From positions 336,375-400,374 of the forward strand of contig CAWFGG010000009.1 of assembly GCA_963815325.1 (NCBI GenBank): a stretch of DNA of 64,000 nucleotides, read 5' to 3'. Below are positions 45,650-53,300 of this stretch, in pieces. The DNA is from JABDII01 sp963815325 (GTDB taxonomy: Bacteria > Gemmatimonadota > Gemmatimonadetes > Gemmatimonadales > GWC2-71-9). The translations under genes were made by a program, and so were the position numbers. The notes beneath the pieces were generated by a model. It saw only the letters and a list, made by a program, of their open reading frames with translations, did no database searches and had not been told where the DNA came from. The stretch's first letter is position 1, and each line of letters begins with the position of its first letter.

Positions 45650-46908
45650 CCTCACGGGCCGTCGGCGCAACCCTGCTCTTGCTCCTCGCCTGCGCCAAGA
45701 TGGAGCCGCCGCCAGGCGGCCCGTCCGATTCCCAACCTCCACGCGTCGTAGCCGTGCGCCCAGACTCCCTGAGAGTGCTGCCCGGCTTCGACGACGCTGC
45801 CGAGTTCCTCTTCGATGAGGTCATCTCCGAGGGAACGAGCCCGAATCAAGGGCTCGGCACCGGAGACCTCGAGCGTCTCATCATCCTGTCACCCTCGGAC
45901 GAGATTCCACGCGTGGGCTGGAAGCGGAACCGGATCACGGTGAAGCCGAAAGAGGGATGGCAGCCGAATCGGGTCTACCGGGTCGAGCTCCTCCCGGGCA
46001 TCGTCGACCTGCGACGCAACCGATCCGATACCTCCGTGGTCATCACCTTCACCACCGGAGCTGCCGCGCCCCAGCACCGTCTCGTGGGACGCGTGCTCGA
46101 CTGGACCCGAGGCCAGGCTGCGCCACGGGCGCTGGTGCAGGCCGAATTGCTGCCCGACCGCCTCGCGTACCGGAGCCTCAGCGATTCAACCGGCGCGTTT
46201 GTCCTCGATCCGCTACCCGACGGGGACTACGTGGTCGTGGCCGTGGTGGATGGGAATCGGAACCAGCGGCGCGATCCGCGCGAGGCGTTCGACACTGTTC
46301 GCGTGGGACCCGGCCAGACCGAAGTGGGAGAAATCTGGACGTTCCCGCACGACACGATCGGTCCGCAGATGCAGAGCATCGCAGTCCGCGACAGCCTGAG
46401 CGCCACGATGACGTTCTCCCAGTTTCTGGACCCCGCCGCGCGCTACGACACGACGGCGGCTCGGGTCTGGCGGATGCCGGATTCGACCGCGATCGGCGTG
46501 ACCGCCATTCGGACTCCGGCCGAGGACGACTCGGTCACCCGAGCACAAGCGGCCGTGGATACGCTCGCAGCAGTGGATACGCTCGCAGCAGTGGATACGC
46601 TCGAAGCCGCGGACAGCGCAGCCGGCCGGCCACTGGCACCCACACCGACGCCGCGGCGGGCGGAGTCGCGGCCGGCGCTGTCCGATCGACTGGTGGTGCG
46701 GGTCACCACCCCGTGGATCCCGGGTGGCGCCTATATGATTGAAATGCTTGGCGTGCGAAACGTGAATGGCGTCGCGGCCGATGCGTCGGCTGGCCTTCAA
46801 GTGCCGGAACCACCTCCCACTCCTCCGGCCCAGCCCGACTCACTGGCCCCAGCGCCGGCGCTGCCGGGTGATTCCCTGCCCCCGGCCCAGCCCGATTCCG
46901 GCGCATGA
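45646..46908 (+). CDS. Ig-like domain lipoprotein
   Basis: This 420-residue protein has a lipoprotein signal (VGATLLLLLACAK, lipobox LLAC). The PPGGPSDSQPPRVV segment is typical of the Big_5 Ig-like domain proteins of the Bacteroidetes type, followed by beta-rich domains (e.g. RVELLPGIVDLRRNRSD, VIRDIT-like VRVGPGQTEVGEIWTF). An acidic linker near 305-320 carries an 18-bp DNA repeat encoding VDTLAA twice and a third degenerate copy. The C-terminus is rich in Pro, Ser and Ala. It is probably anchored on the outer face of a membrane. Both ends overlap housekeeping genes by ATGA, a surprising place for a surface protein. Confidence 0.86.
   Translation: MTSRAVGATLLLLLACAKMEPPPGGPSDSQPPRVVAVRPDSLRVLPGFDDAAEFLFDEVISEGTSPNQGLGTGDLERLIILSPSDEIPRVGWKRNRITVKPKEGWQPNRVYRVELLPGIVDLRRNRSDTSVVITFTTGAAAPQHRLVGRVLDWTRGQAAPRALVQAELLPDRLAYRSLSDSTGAFVLDPLPDGDYVVVAVVDGNRNQRRDPREAFDTVRVGPGQTEVGEIWTFPHDTIGPQMQSIAVRDSLSATMTFSQFLDPAARYDTTAARVWRMPDSTAIGVTAIRTPAEDDSVTRAQAAVDTLAAVDTLAAVDTLEAADSAAGRPLAPTPTPRRAESRPALSDRLVVRVTTPWIPGGAYMIEMLGVRNVNGVAADASAGLQVPEPPPTPPAQPDSLAPAPALPGDSLPPAQPDSGA
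46555..46608 (+). repeat. 18-bp in-frame tandem repeat (three units)
   Basis: GTGGATACGCTCGCAGCA occurs twice perfectly (46555-46572, 46573-46590) and once with changes (46591-46608), encoding VDTLAA-VDTLAA-VDTLEA in the Ig-like lipoprotein. Loss or gain of one unit keeps the reading frame. Confidence 0.85.
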
Positions 46909-48272
46909 CATCCGACGACGACCCTCGGCGGCGCCTTCCGTCGGTGGACGGGTTGCTCCGGGAACCATCGCTCCAGCCGATCTTAGCATCGGCTCCGAGG
47001 AGCGCGGTCGTTGCCGCCATCCGCGAGGCGGTGGACGAGGCCCGTCGCCGAGGCGGTCCGGACCCGGTGAGCTGGGCCGACGACATTCGGGCCCGGGTCC
47101 TCCACCGGACCGCGCCCTCTCTGGGCCCGGTGTACAACGCCACGGGAGTCGTGCTGCACACCAATCTCGGCCGTGCCCCACTGGCGCGCGTTGCGATCGA
47201 CGCCATGGCACGGGTGTGCGCGGGCTATTCCACGCTGGAGTTCGATCTGGAGAGCGGCTCGCGCGGTAGCCGCAGCACCCACTGTCGAACCCTGTTGGCC
47301 GAAACCAGTGGGGCCGAGGCGGGCCTGGTTGTGAATAATGCCGCAGGGGCACTGGTCCTCGGGCTCAATGAGGTCGCGGCCGGCCGCGACGTCCTCCTGT
47401 CACGGGGGGAGCTCATCGAGATCGGTGGCAGCTTTCGGATTCCAGACATCCTCAGGAAGAGCGGAGCCCGGCTTCGCGAAGTCGGGACCACCAATCGCAC
47501 CCATCTCGGGGACTACCGCGACGCGCTCAGCGATGCCACCGGTGCGATCCTCACCGTCCACCAATCCAATTTTGCCCAACAAGGATTCGTCGCGTCTCCG
47601 GCCCCGGCCGACTTGGCGCAACTCGCCCACGAGGCCGGCTTGCCTTACCTGTACGACGTCGGAAGCGGTCTTCTTGCCGACCTCACACCATGGGGGTTGC
47701 ACCACGAGCCCAGGGTGCAAGAAGCTGTCGCCGTTGGAGCCGATCTCGTGATGTTCAGCGGCGACAAGTTGCTTGGCGGACCGCAGGCCGGGTGCCTGGT
47801 CGGGCGGCAAACGTTGATCGATCGCTGCCAGAAGAATCCGCTGGCTCGCGCCCTCCGGGCCGACAAGTCGACGCTGGCCGGACTCGAGGCCACGCTGGCC
47901 CTCTACCGCGACTCCGAATCGGCCATTGCAGAGATTCCGGTCCTCCGGATGCTCACGCTCGGTGCGGACACCCTCGAGGGCCGAGCGCTTGCCCTGTCGG
48001 GGGTATGCCCCAAATTGCTCCACCCGACTGTCGAGCCCGGAGAGTCCGTGGTCGGCGGCGGCGCCTTTCCGGGCGCGTTACTCCCGACCAGCCTCGTGGT
48101 CCTCGATCCCGGACCGGGGGCCGCCAGCCGCTTTGCACGCGCGCTCCGTCTTGGCACGCCGGCTATCGTGACGCGGGTGGCCGGCGACCGTGTCGTACTC
48201 GATCCCCGCACGTTGCCCGTCGAGTCATTCACCGAAGTCGGCGCCGCGTTGGCCCGGGCCTTGGAAGCATGA
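46905..48272 (+). CDS. selA: L-seryl-tRNA(Sec) selenium transferase
   Basis: This 455-residue PLP enzyme converts Ser-tRNA(Sec) to Sec-tRNA(Sec). Features are LPSVDGLLREP at the N-terminus, VYNATGVVLHTNLGRAPL, GGSFRIPDIL, VGTTNRTHLGDY, HQSNF, and the PLP lysine in MFSGDKLLGGPQAG (about residue 287). This matches SelA rather than the shorter paralogues that lack the N-terminal domain. No selB, selD, selC or in-frame UGA selenoprotein is seen in this window, so partners must lie elsewhere. It overlaps both neighbours by ATGA. Confidence 0.92.
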   Translation: MTSDDDPRRRLPSVDGLLREPSLQPILASAPRSAVVAAIREAVDEARRRGGPDPVSWADDIRARVLHRTAPSLGPVYNATGVVLHTNLGRAPLARVAIDAMARVCAGYSTLEFDLESGSRGSRSTHCRTLLAETSGAEAGLVVNNAAGALVLGLNEVAAGRDVLLSRGELIEIGGSFRIPDILRKSGARLREVGTTNRTHLGDYRDALSDATGAILTVHQSNFAQQGFVASPAPADLAQLAHEAGLPYLYDVGSGLLADLTPWGLHHEPRVQEAVAVGADLVMFSGDKLLGGPQAGCLVGRQTLIDRCQKNPLARALRADKSTLAGLEATLALYRDSESAIAEIPVLRMLTLGADTLEGRALALSGVCPKLLHPTVEPGESVVGGGAFPGALLPTSLVVLDPGPGAASRFARALRLGTPAIVTRVAGDRVVLDPRTLPVESFTEVGAALARALEA

Positions 48273-49489
48273 GCGCGGCCGCGGGGGTCTTTCTGGATCG
48301 CGACGGCACCCTCATCGACGATCCGGGGTTCTTGGCCGACCCGGCGCGGGTGCGGCCCCTGCCCGGGGCCGTGCAAGCGATAGCCCGCCTCACTCGGGCC
48401 GGCTTCCTGCCCATCATCGTCACCAATCAATCGGGCATCGGGCGCGGACTCATTTCGGAAGACCAGTATCACGCCGTCCGCGCCAAGGTGGAGACTGTGT
48501 TGTCCGGTGACGGCGGACGGATCGTCGCGTCACTGCATTGCCCTCACGCCCCAACCGTGACCGGCCAATGCGGTTGCCGCAAACCGGGCACCGATCTGTA
48601 CCACGAAGCGGCCCGGCGCTTCGACCTCGATTTTGCGCGCTGCTGGTGGGTCGGGGACCGACTCACCGATGTGGAGCCGGCCCGGGTGCTCGGTGGCCAG
48701 GGTATTCTCATCATCGGTTCGGACGACGCCCTCCTCGCCGCCGCGGAGGCGAGCGGTTTTGAAACGGCCTCCGACATCCGAGCAGCGACGGATGCCATCC
48801 TCGCGCACCAGGTCGAGCATGACCAGGCGGTACCCGGGCGGCGTCCTTCTCCGGCGCGTTGGGTTCCTGTACCTTTCCCGGCGATGTCGTACCGGATAGC
48901 GGTGTGCGCGTCAGGCGGCGGCAGCAACCTGCAAGCGCTGCTCGACCGATTGGGGCCTGACGATCCGGCTGCCGTGGTACTGGTGGTGAGCGACCGCGCT
49001 GACGCCGGTGCACTCGACCGCGCGCGTGCAGCCGGCGTTGCCGCAGAGGTTTTCGACCGGCCAAGCGACGCGGCGGAATGGCTGGATCGGCTCGGCCGTC
49101 GAGAGATCGATCTCGTCGTGCTGGCGGGGTACCTGAAGTTGGTTCCAGCGCCCGTCGTGGCAGCGTATGCCGGCCGCATCATCAACATCCATCCGGCGCT
49201 CTTGCCGAAGTTCGGAGGGCGCGGCATGTATGGCCGGCGAGTTCACGAGGCGGTGCTGGCCAGTGGTGACGCCGAGTCGGGTGCCACCGTGCATCTCGTG
49301 GACGAAGAGTTCGACCACGGAACCGTGTTGGCCCAGGCGCGGGTTTCCGTCGAGCCCGACGACACGCCGGATTCGCTGGCGCGACGGGTCCTCGACCAGG
49401 AGCATCGCTTGCTGCCGGCCGTCGTGTTGGCCGCCGCCCGGGCCGGCCGGCCGGTCCCGCTCACCGAACCAGTGAACCCGCAGCCGTAG
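48269..49489 (+). CDS. Fusion of GmhB-like HAD phosphatase and PurN
   Basis: This 406-residue open frame has no internal stop. Residues 1-~185 are a GmhB/HisB-type phosphatase: FLDRDGTLIDD, VTNQSGIGRG, zinc loop CPHAPTVTGQCGCRKPG and GDRLTDVEPARVLGGQ. From residue 206 the phosphoribosylglycinamide formyltransferase PurN follows: SGGGSNLQALL, INIHPALLPKFGGRGMYG, VHLVDEEFDHGTVLAQ and its aspartate. A linker rich in Pro/Arg sits between. An ATG at 48884 could start PurN alone, but no Shine-Dalgarno stands before it. Fused translation is the default reading, with purH next. Alternatively both are read from one message. Confidence 0.82.
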   Translation: MSAAAGVFLDRDGTLIDDPGFLADPARVRPLPGAVQAIARLTRAGFLPIIVTNQSGIGRGLISEDQYHAVRAKVETVLSGDGGRIVASLHCPHAPTVTGQCGCRKPGTDLYHEAARRFDLDFARCWWVGDRLTDVEPARVLGGQGILIIGSDDALLAAAEASGFETASDIRAATDAILAHQVEHDQAVPGRRPSPARWVPVPFPAMSYRIAVCASGGGSNLQALLDRLGPDDPAAVVLVVSDRADAGALDRARAAGVAAEVFDRPSDAAEWLDRLGRREIDLVVLAGYLKLVPAPVVAAYAGRIINIHPALLPKFGGRGMYGRRVHEAVLASGDAESGATVHLVDEEFDHGTVLAQARVSVEPDDTPDSLARRVLDQEHRLLPAVVLAAARAGRPVPLTEPVNPQP

Positions 49490-49500
49490 GCGAACGCATT

Positions 49501-51030
49501 ATGCCGCGTGCACTCATTTCCGTCAGCGATAAGCGTGGGATCGTCCAGTTTGCCCGTGGCCTCGTCGATCTGGGCTGGGAGATCATCTCGACCGGGGGCA
49601 CCGGCGCCGTCCTCCTCGCGGGTGACGTGCCCGTCACCTTCGTGGAAGAGGTGACGGGCTATCCGGAGATTCTGGACGGCCGGGTCAAGACGCTCCACCC
49701 AGCGATCCACGCTGCACTCTTGGCTCGCCGCGATCTCCACGAGCACACGCTGACCCTCGACAAGCATGCGATCACGCCGATCGATCTCGTGGCCGTCAAT
49801 CTCTATCCCTTTCAAGCAACGATCGCCAAGCCCGATGTCCCGTTCGAGGACGCTTTGGAGAACATCGACATCGGCGGGCCGAGCATGCTTCGCTCCGCGG
49901 CGAAGAATCACGAGTTCGTGATCCCCGTGGTGGATCCGCAGGATTACACCAGAGTGCTCGCCATGCTCAAGCAAGGCGATGTACCCCAAAATTTCCGTCG
50001 GGAACTCGCCGCCAAGGTCTTCGCCCACACATCCGATTACGATTCGGCGATCGCGCGATACCTGCCCGTAGAGGAGAACGGCCTGCCCAGTCGATTGGTC
50101 GGCGCGTTCGAACGGATGACGGTGCTGCGATACGGTGAGAATCCGGGCCAACGTGCCGCGCTCTATACGTCGGAGGAGCCCCGCGGGATCCGAGACATGA
50201 GCCAACTCCACGGCAAGGAGCTGTCGTTCAATAACCTGCTCGACCTCGACGGCGCGGCGTGGGCCGCGTCCTCTTGGGCGGTTCGGCCAGCCTGCGTGAT
50301 CGTGAAGCACACCACCCCCTGCGGCGTGGCGTTGGGAACGACCTCGGAGGACGCCTTCCGCAGGGCATTGGCGACCGATCCACAATCCGCCTTCGGCGGC
50401 GTGGCCGCATTCAACACCGTGGTCGACCGGGGAGCCGCGGCAGCCATGACCGAGCTGTTCCTCGAAGTCGTCTGCGCACCCTCCTTCCATGAGGACGCGG
50501 TCGAAATCCTGGCGACCAAGAAGAACCTCCGGGTCGTGGAGCTCCCAGTGAGCCGGGGCGAGCGGGGATTGGACGCGAAGCAGGTGCGCGGCGGCTTTCT
50601 GGTTCAGGATCGGTTCATTTTCGACCCGAGCGAGGACAACTGGCGCATTGCCACCACGCGCGAGCCCACCGACCAGGAATGGAACGACATCCGGTTTGCC
50701 TGGGCGGCCGTGGCACCGGTCAAGTCCAACGGGGTCCTGCTGGCCAAGAACGAGATGGCCATCGGGATCGGCGCCGGTCAAATGAGCCGGGTGGACGCGA
50801 CCTACCTCGCCATCTACAAGGCGCAGCAGCAGCACCACGACGTCGCCGGCAGCGTCCTGGCCTCCGATGGCTTCTTTCCCTTTGCCGATAGCGTCGTGGA
50901 GGCCGCGAAAGCCGGCGTCACGGCCATCATTCAGCCGGGGGGCTCCATCCGGGACGCCGAAGTGGTGGCGGCGGCAAACGACAATGGCATGGCCATGATC
51001 GTCACCGGCCAGCGCCAGTTCCGCCATTGA
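49501..51030 (+). CDS. purH: Bifunctional AICAR transformylase/IMP cyclohydrolase
   Basis: This 509-residue enzyme catalyses the last two steps to IMP. The N-terminal MGS-like cyclohydrolase has LISVSDKRGI, ISTGGTGAVLL, VTGYPEILDGRVKTLHP and VAVNLYPF. The C-terminal transformylase has RYGENPGQRAALY, KHTTPCGVALG, SDGFFPFADSV and IIQPGGSIRDAEVV, and it ends NGMAMIVTGQRQFRH. It lies 11 bp after the PurN half of the fusion, so the two consecutive folate-dependent purine steps are encoded together. Confidence 0.97.
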   Translation: MPRALISVSDKRGIVQFARGLVDLGWEIISTGGTGAVLLAGDVPVTFVEEVTGYPEILDGRVKTLHPAIHAALLARRDLHEHTLTLDKHAITPIDLVAVNLYPFQATIAKPDVPFEDALENIDIGGPSMLRSAAKNHEFVIPVVDPQDYTRVLAMLKQGDVPQNFRRELAAKVFAHTSDYDSAIARYLPVEENGLPSRLVGAFERMTVLRYGENPGQRAALYTSEEPRGIRDMSQLHGKELSFNNLLDLDGAAWAASSWAVRPACVIVKHTTPCGVALGTTSEDAFRRALATDPQSAFGGVAAFNTVVDRGAAAAMTELFLEVVCAPSFHEDAVEILATKKNLRVVELPVSRGERGLDAKQVRGGFLVQDRFIFDPSEDNWRIATTREPTDQEWNDIRFAWAAVAPVKSNGVLLAKNEMAIGIGAGQMSRVDATYLAIYKAQQQHHDVAGSVLASDGFFPFADSVVEAAKAGVTAIIQPGGSIRDAEVVAAANDNGMAMIVTGQRQFRH

Positions 51031-51040
51031 CGGTCGCGCC

Positions 51041-53296
51041 GTGAACGACACGAGGCCATTCCCTCCCTACGGGTGGGCCGCCGGCATGGCGCTGGCCATC
51101 TTCGCCATCTACCTGGCCACCTTGGCCCCGACAACCGCGTTCTGGGACACGAGCGAGTACATCGCCGCCGCGGCCGTGCTGGGCATTCCCCATCCGCCGG
51201 GAAACCCGCTCTTCACGCTGACCGCCCATGTGTTCGGGCTGTTGCCCCTTGCCGAGGCCTACGCGGTCCGCATCAATCTGTTCGCCGCCGTCACCAGCGC
51301 CGCGGCGGCCGGGCTGTGGTTCCTCGTCGCCGAGCGCTGGCTGCGTGAGATCGTGCCGGTCCGCTGGGCGCGGCTCGCCGCGGCCGCCGCGGGCACGCTC
51401 GTCGCCTCGACCTCCTGGACGGTCTGGAACCAGTCCACCGTGAACGAGAAGGTGTACACGCTGTCGTTGTTCTCGATGGCGCTCGTCATCTGGCTCGCGG
51501 TCCACTGGGGAGACGACACGCCGGGACCCCACCGGAATCGGTGGTTGGTGCTGATCGCCTATATCATCGCCCTGTCCTCCACCAACCACATGATGGGCGT
51601 CCTCGCCGTGCCGGCCGTGGCGGTCTACGTGCTCTGGACTGATTGGCGCGCGGCGACCGAGCCGTGGGTCGTGCTCATGGGAGTCGCGTTAGCGCTCGCC
51701 CTGACAGGTCAGTGGGCCACTGTGGTCGGGCACCCCCCAGGCCAGTGGGGTGTTCTGGTGTGGACCGTGCCGGTAGCGATCGGCTATGCCGTCTGGCGCG
51801 CGCCCGGAGACTTGAAGCGCCCGCTGTTGTACGTGGGCCTCGCCGCCGCTATTGTCGGCGTCTCGCTCAACTACCTCTACCTCCCAATCCGCGCCGGGCA
51901 GTTGCCCCCGATCAATGAAGGCGAGCCAACGACATGGTCGAGTCTGCTGGCCGTCCTCAACCGCGAGCAGTATGCCAAGCCGTCGGTCTTCCTCCGGCAG
52001 GCGGACTTCGTGGCTCAGCTGGCCAACTACGGCCAGTACTTCTCCTGGCAGTTCGCCCGGGACTGGGGCAGCGTCGCCCGCGTCGTGACCGCGCTCTTCA
52101 CGTTCCTGGGGCTCGGAGGACTCATCAGCCTGCTGCGACGGGACCGCCGTGCCGGCTTGGCCGCGGCCGCCATGTTCGGCACCCTGACCCTCGCGCTCAT
52201 CTTCTATCTCAATTTCAAGTACGGGTTCTCCATCTATCCGGACCGCACCGACTTGGTGCGCGAGGTCCGCGAACGAGACTACTTCTTCGTTGGTTCGTTC
52301 GCGTATTTCGGTGTGCTGGTGGCGCTGGGCTTCGGCGCGGCGCTCCGGAGCATCGCCGGGTTCCTGGAATCGCGCCTGGCGGAGCGCACGCGCTGGCTCG
52401 CCGCGAGCCCGATCCTGTTGTTCGCGATCGTGCCCCTGCTCGGCAATCGCCTCACGGCCAGCCGGGCGCATGAGACGCTGCCGCGCGACGTGGCTATCGA
52501 TTTGCTGGAATCGGTTGAGCCCTACGGCATCCTCGTGACGGCCGGCGACAACGACACCTTCCCGCTCTGGTATGCCCAGGAGGTCGAGGGCGTCCGGCGC
52601 GATGTGACGCTCGCCAATCTGTCCCTCATGAATACCGAGTGGCACCTGCGGCAGCTGCGGCGGCGTCCGGAGGTGCCCTTCGACCCTGACCGCTCGGTCC
52701 CGCTGTGGCGGGACCGGTCGTGGACCCAGCCGACGCGTCCGGTGTTCAGCATGAGCGAGCAACAGCTCGATAGTCTCCCGCTCCTCCTCCCCGTTCAACG
52801 CGGGAACGTGATTCAATTCGACAGCGTGCGCATCCAGTTCGGCGACGATTACTTCGAGAAGCGCGACCTCGCGATGCTGGCGCTGATCCGGGACAACCTC
52901 GACCAACGGCCGATCTTTTTTTCGTGGAGTGCGGCGGGGTACCCCGATCAGACCTTTACCCTCACACCGTACCTCGTGACCCAGGGACTGGTGCGAAAGC
53001 TCATGCCGACCCGAGTGGCGCCCGGCGACTCGGTGGTCTGGAGCCAGGGTCTCGGGTTCATGGACGTGCCCCGCACCTACCAGCTGCTCTGGACCGTGTA
53101 CCACTACCAGTCGGCCGCGCGCGAACGACCCCGCGGATGGATGGATCCACCCTCGGGGTCGATCTTGCAGCTCTATCAAGCCGTCTACGGCGGCTTCGCG
53201 GCCACCCTGCGCCAGCTGGGCGATTCGGCGGGCGCGGCACGGGCCGACTCGGTGGCAAGCGCCGTTCGGCGCGAGATCGGGGTCGGCAGCCCCTGA
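51041..53296 (+). CDS. DUF2723 family membrane protein
   Basis: This 751-residue membrane protein has many hydrophobic helices in the N-terminal ~450 residues and a soluble C-terminal part. Early motifs are TTAFWDTSEYIAAAAVLGIPHPPGNP, with the DTSE/PHPPG pattern of DUF2723, a GT-C glycosyltransferase-like family known from Bacteroidetes, Gemmatimonadota and relatives. The acidic DTSEY is the putative catalytic region (inference from GT-C folds). Later segments are AGDNDTFPLWYAQEVEG and LSLMNTEWHLRQL, as in other members. The GTG start at 51041 lies 10 bp after purH. Confidence 0.88.
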   Translation: MNDTRPFPPYGWAAGMALAIFAIYLATLAPTTAFWDTSEYIAAAAVLGIPHPPGNPLFTLTAHVFGLLPLAEAYAVRINLFAAVTSAAAAGLWFLVAERWLREIVPVRWARLAAAAAGTLVASTSWTVWNQSTVNEKVYTLSLFSMALVIWLAVHWGDDTPGPHRNRWLVLIAYIIALSSTNHMMGVLAVPAVAVYVLWTDWRAATEPWVVLMGVALALALTGQWATVVGHPPGQWGVLVWTVPVAIGYAVWRAPGDLKRPLLYVGLAAAIVGVSLNYLYLPIRAGQLPPINEGEPTTWSSLLAVLNREQYAKPSVFLRQADFVAQLANYGQYFSWQFARDWGSVARVVTALFTFLGLGGLISLLRRDRRAGLAAAAMFGTLTLALIFYLNFKYGFSIYPDRTDLVREVRERDYFFVGSFAYFGVLVALGFGAALRSIAGFLESRLAERTRWLAASPILLFAIVPLLGNRLTASRAHETLPRDVAIDLLESVEPYGILVTAGDNDTFPLWYAQEVEGVRRDVTLANLSLMNTEWHLRQLRRRPEVPFDPDRSVPLWRDRSWTQPTRPVFSMSEQQLDSLPLLLPVQRGNVIQFDSVRIQFGDDYFEKRDLAMLALIRDNLDQRPIFFSWSAAGYPDQTFTLTPYLVTQGLVRKLMPTRVAPGDSVVWSQGLGFMDVPRTYQLLWTVYHYQSAARERPRGWMDPPSGSILQLYQAVYGGFAATLRQLGDSAGAARADSVASAVRREIGVGSP

Positions 53297-53300
53297 CCGG

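Noticed and set aside
45097..46908. A 603-residue frame covering the Ig-like lipoprotein and part of valS
   Set aside because: The first ~183 residues are an out-of-frame shadow of valS; the lipobox start at 45646 is convincing.
47690..49489. A 599-residue frame before the GmhB-PurN gene
   Set aside because: The upstream ~190 residues are a shadow of selA in another frame; only the part from 48269 is real.
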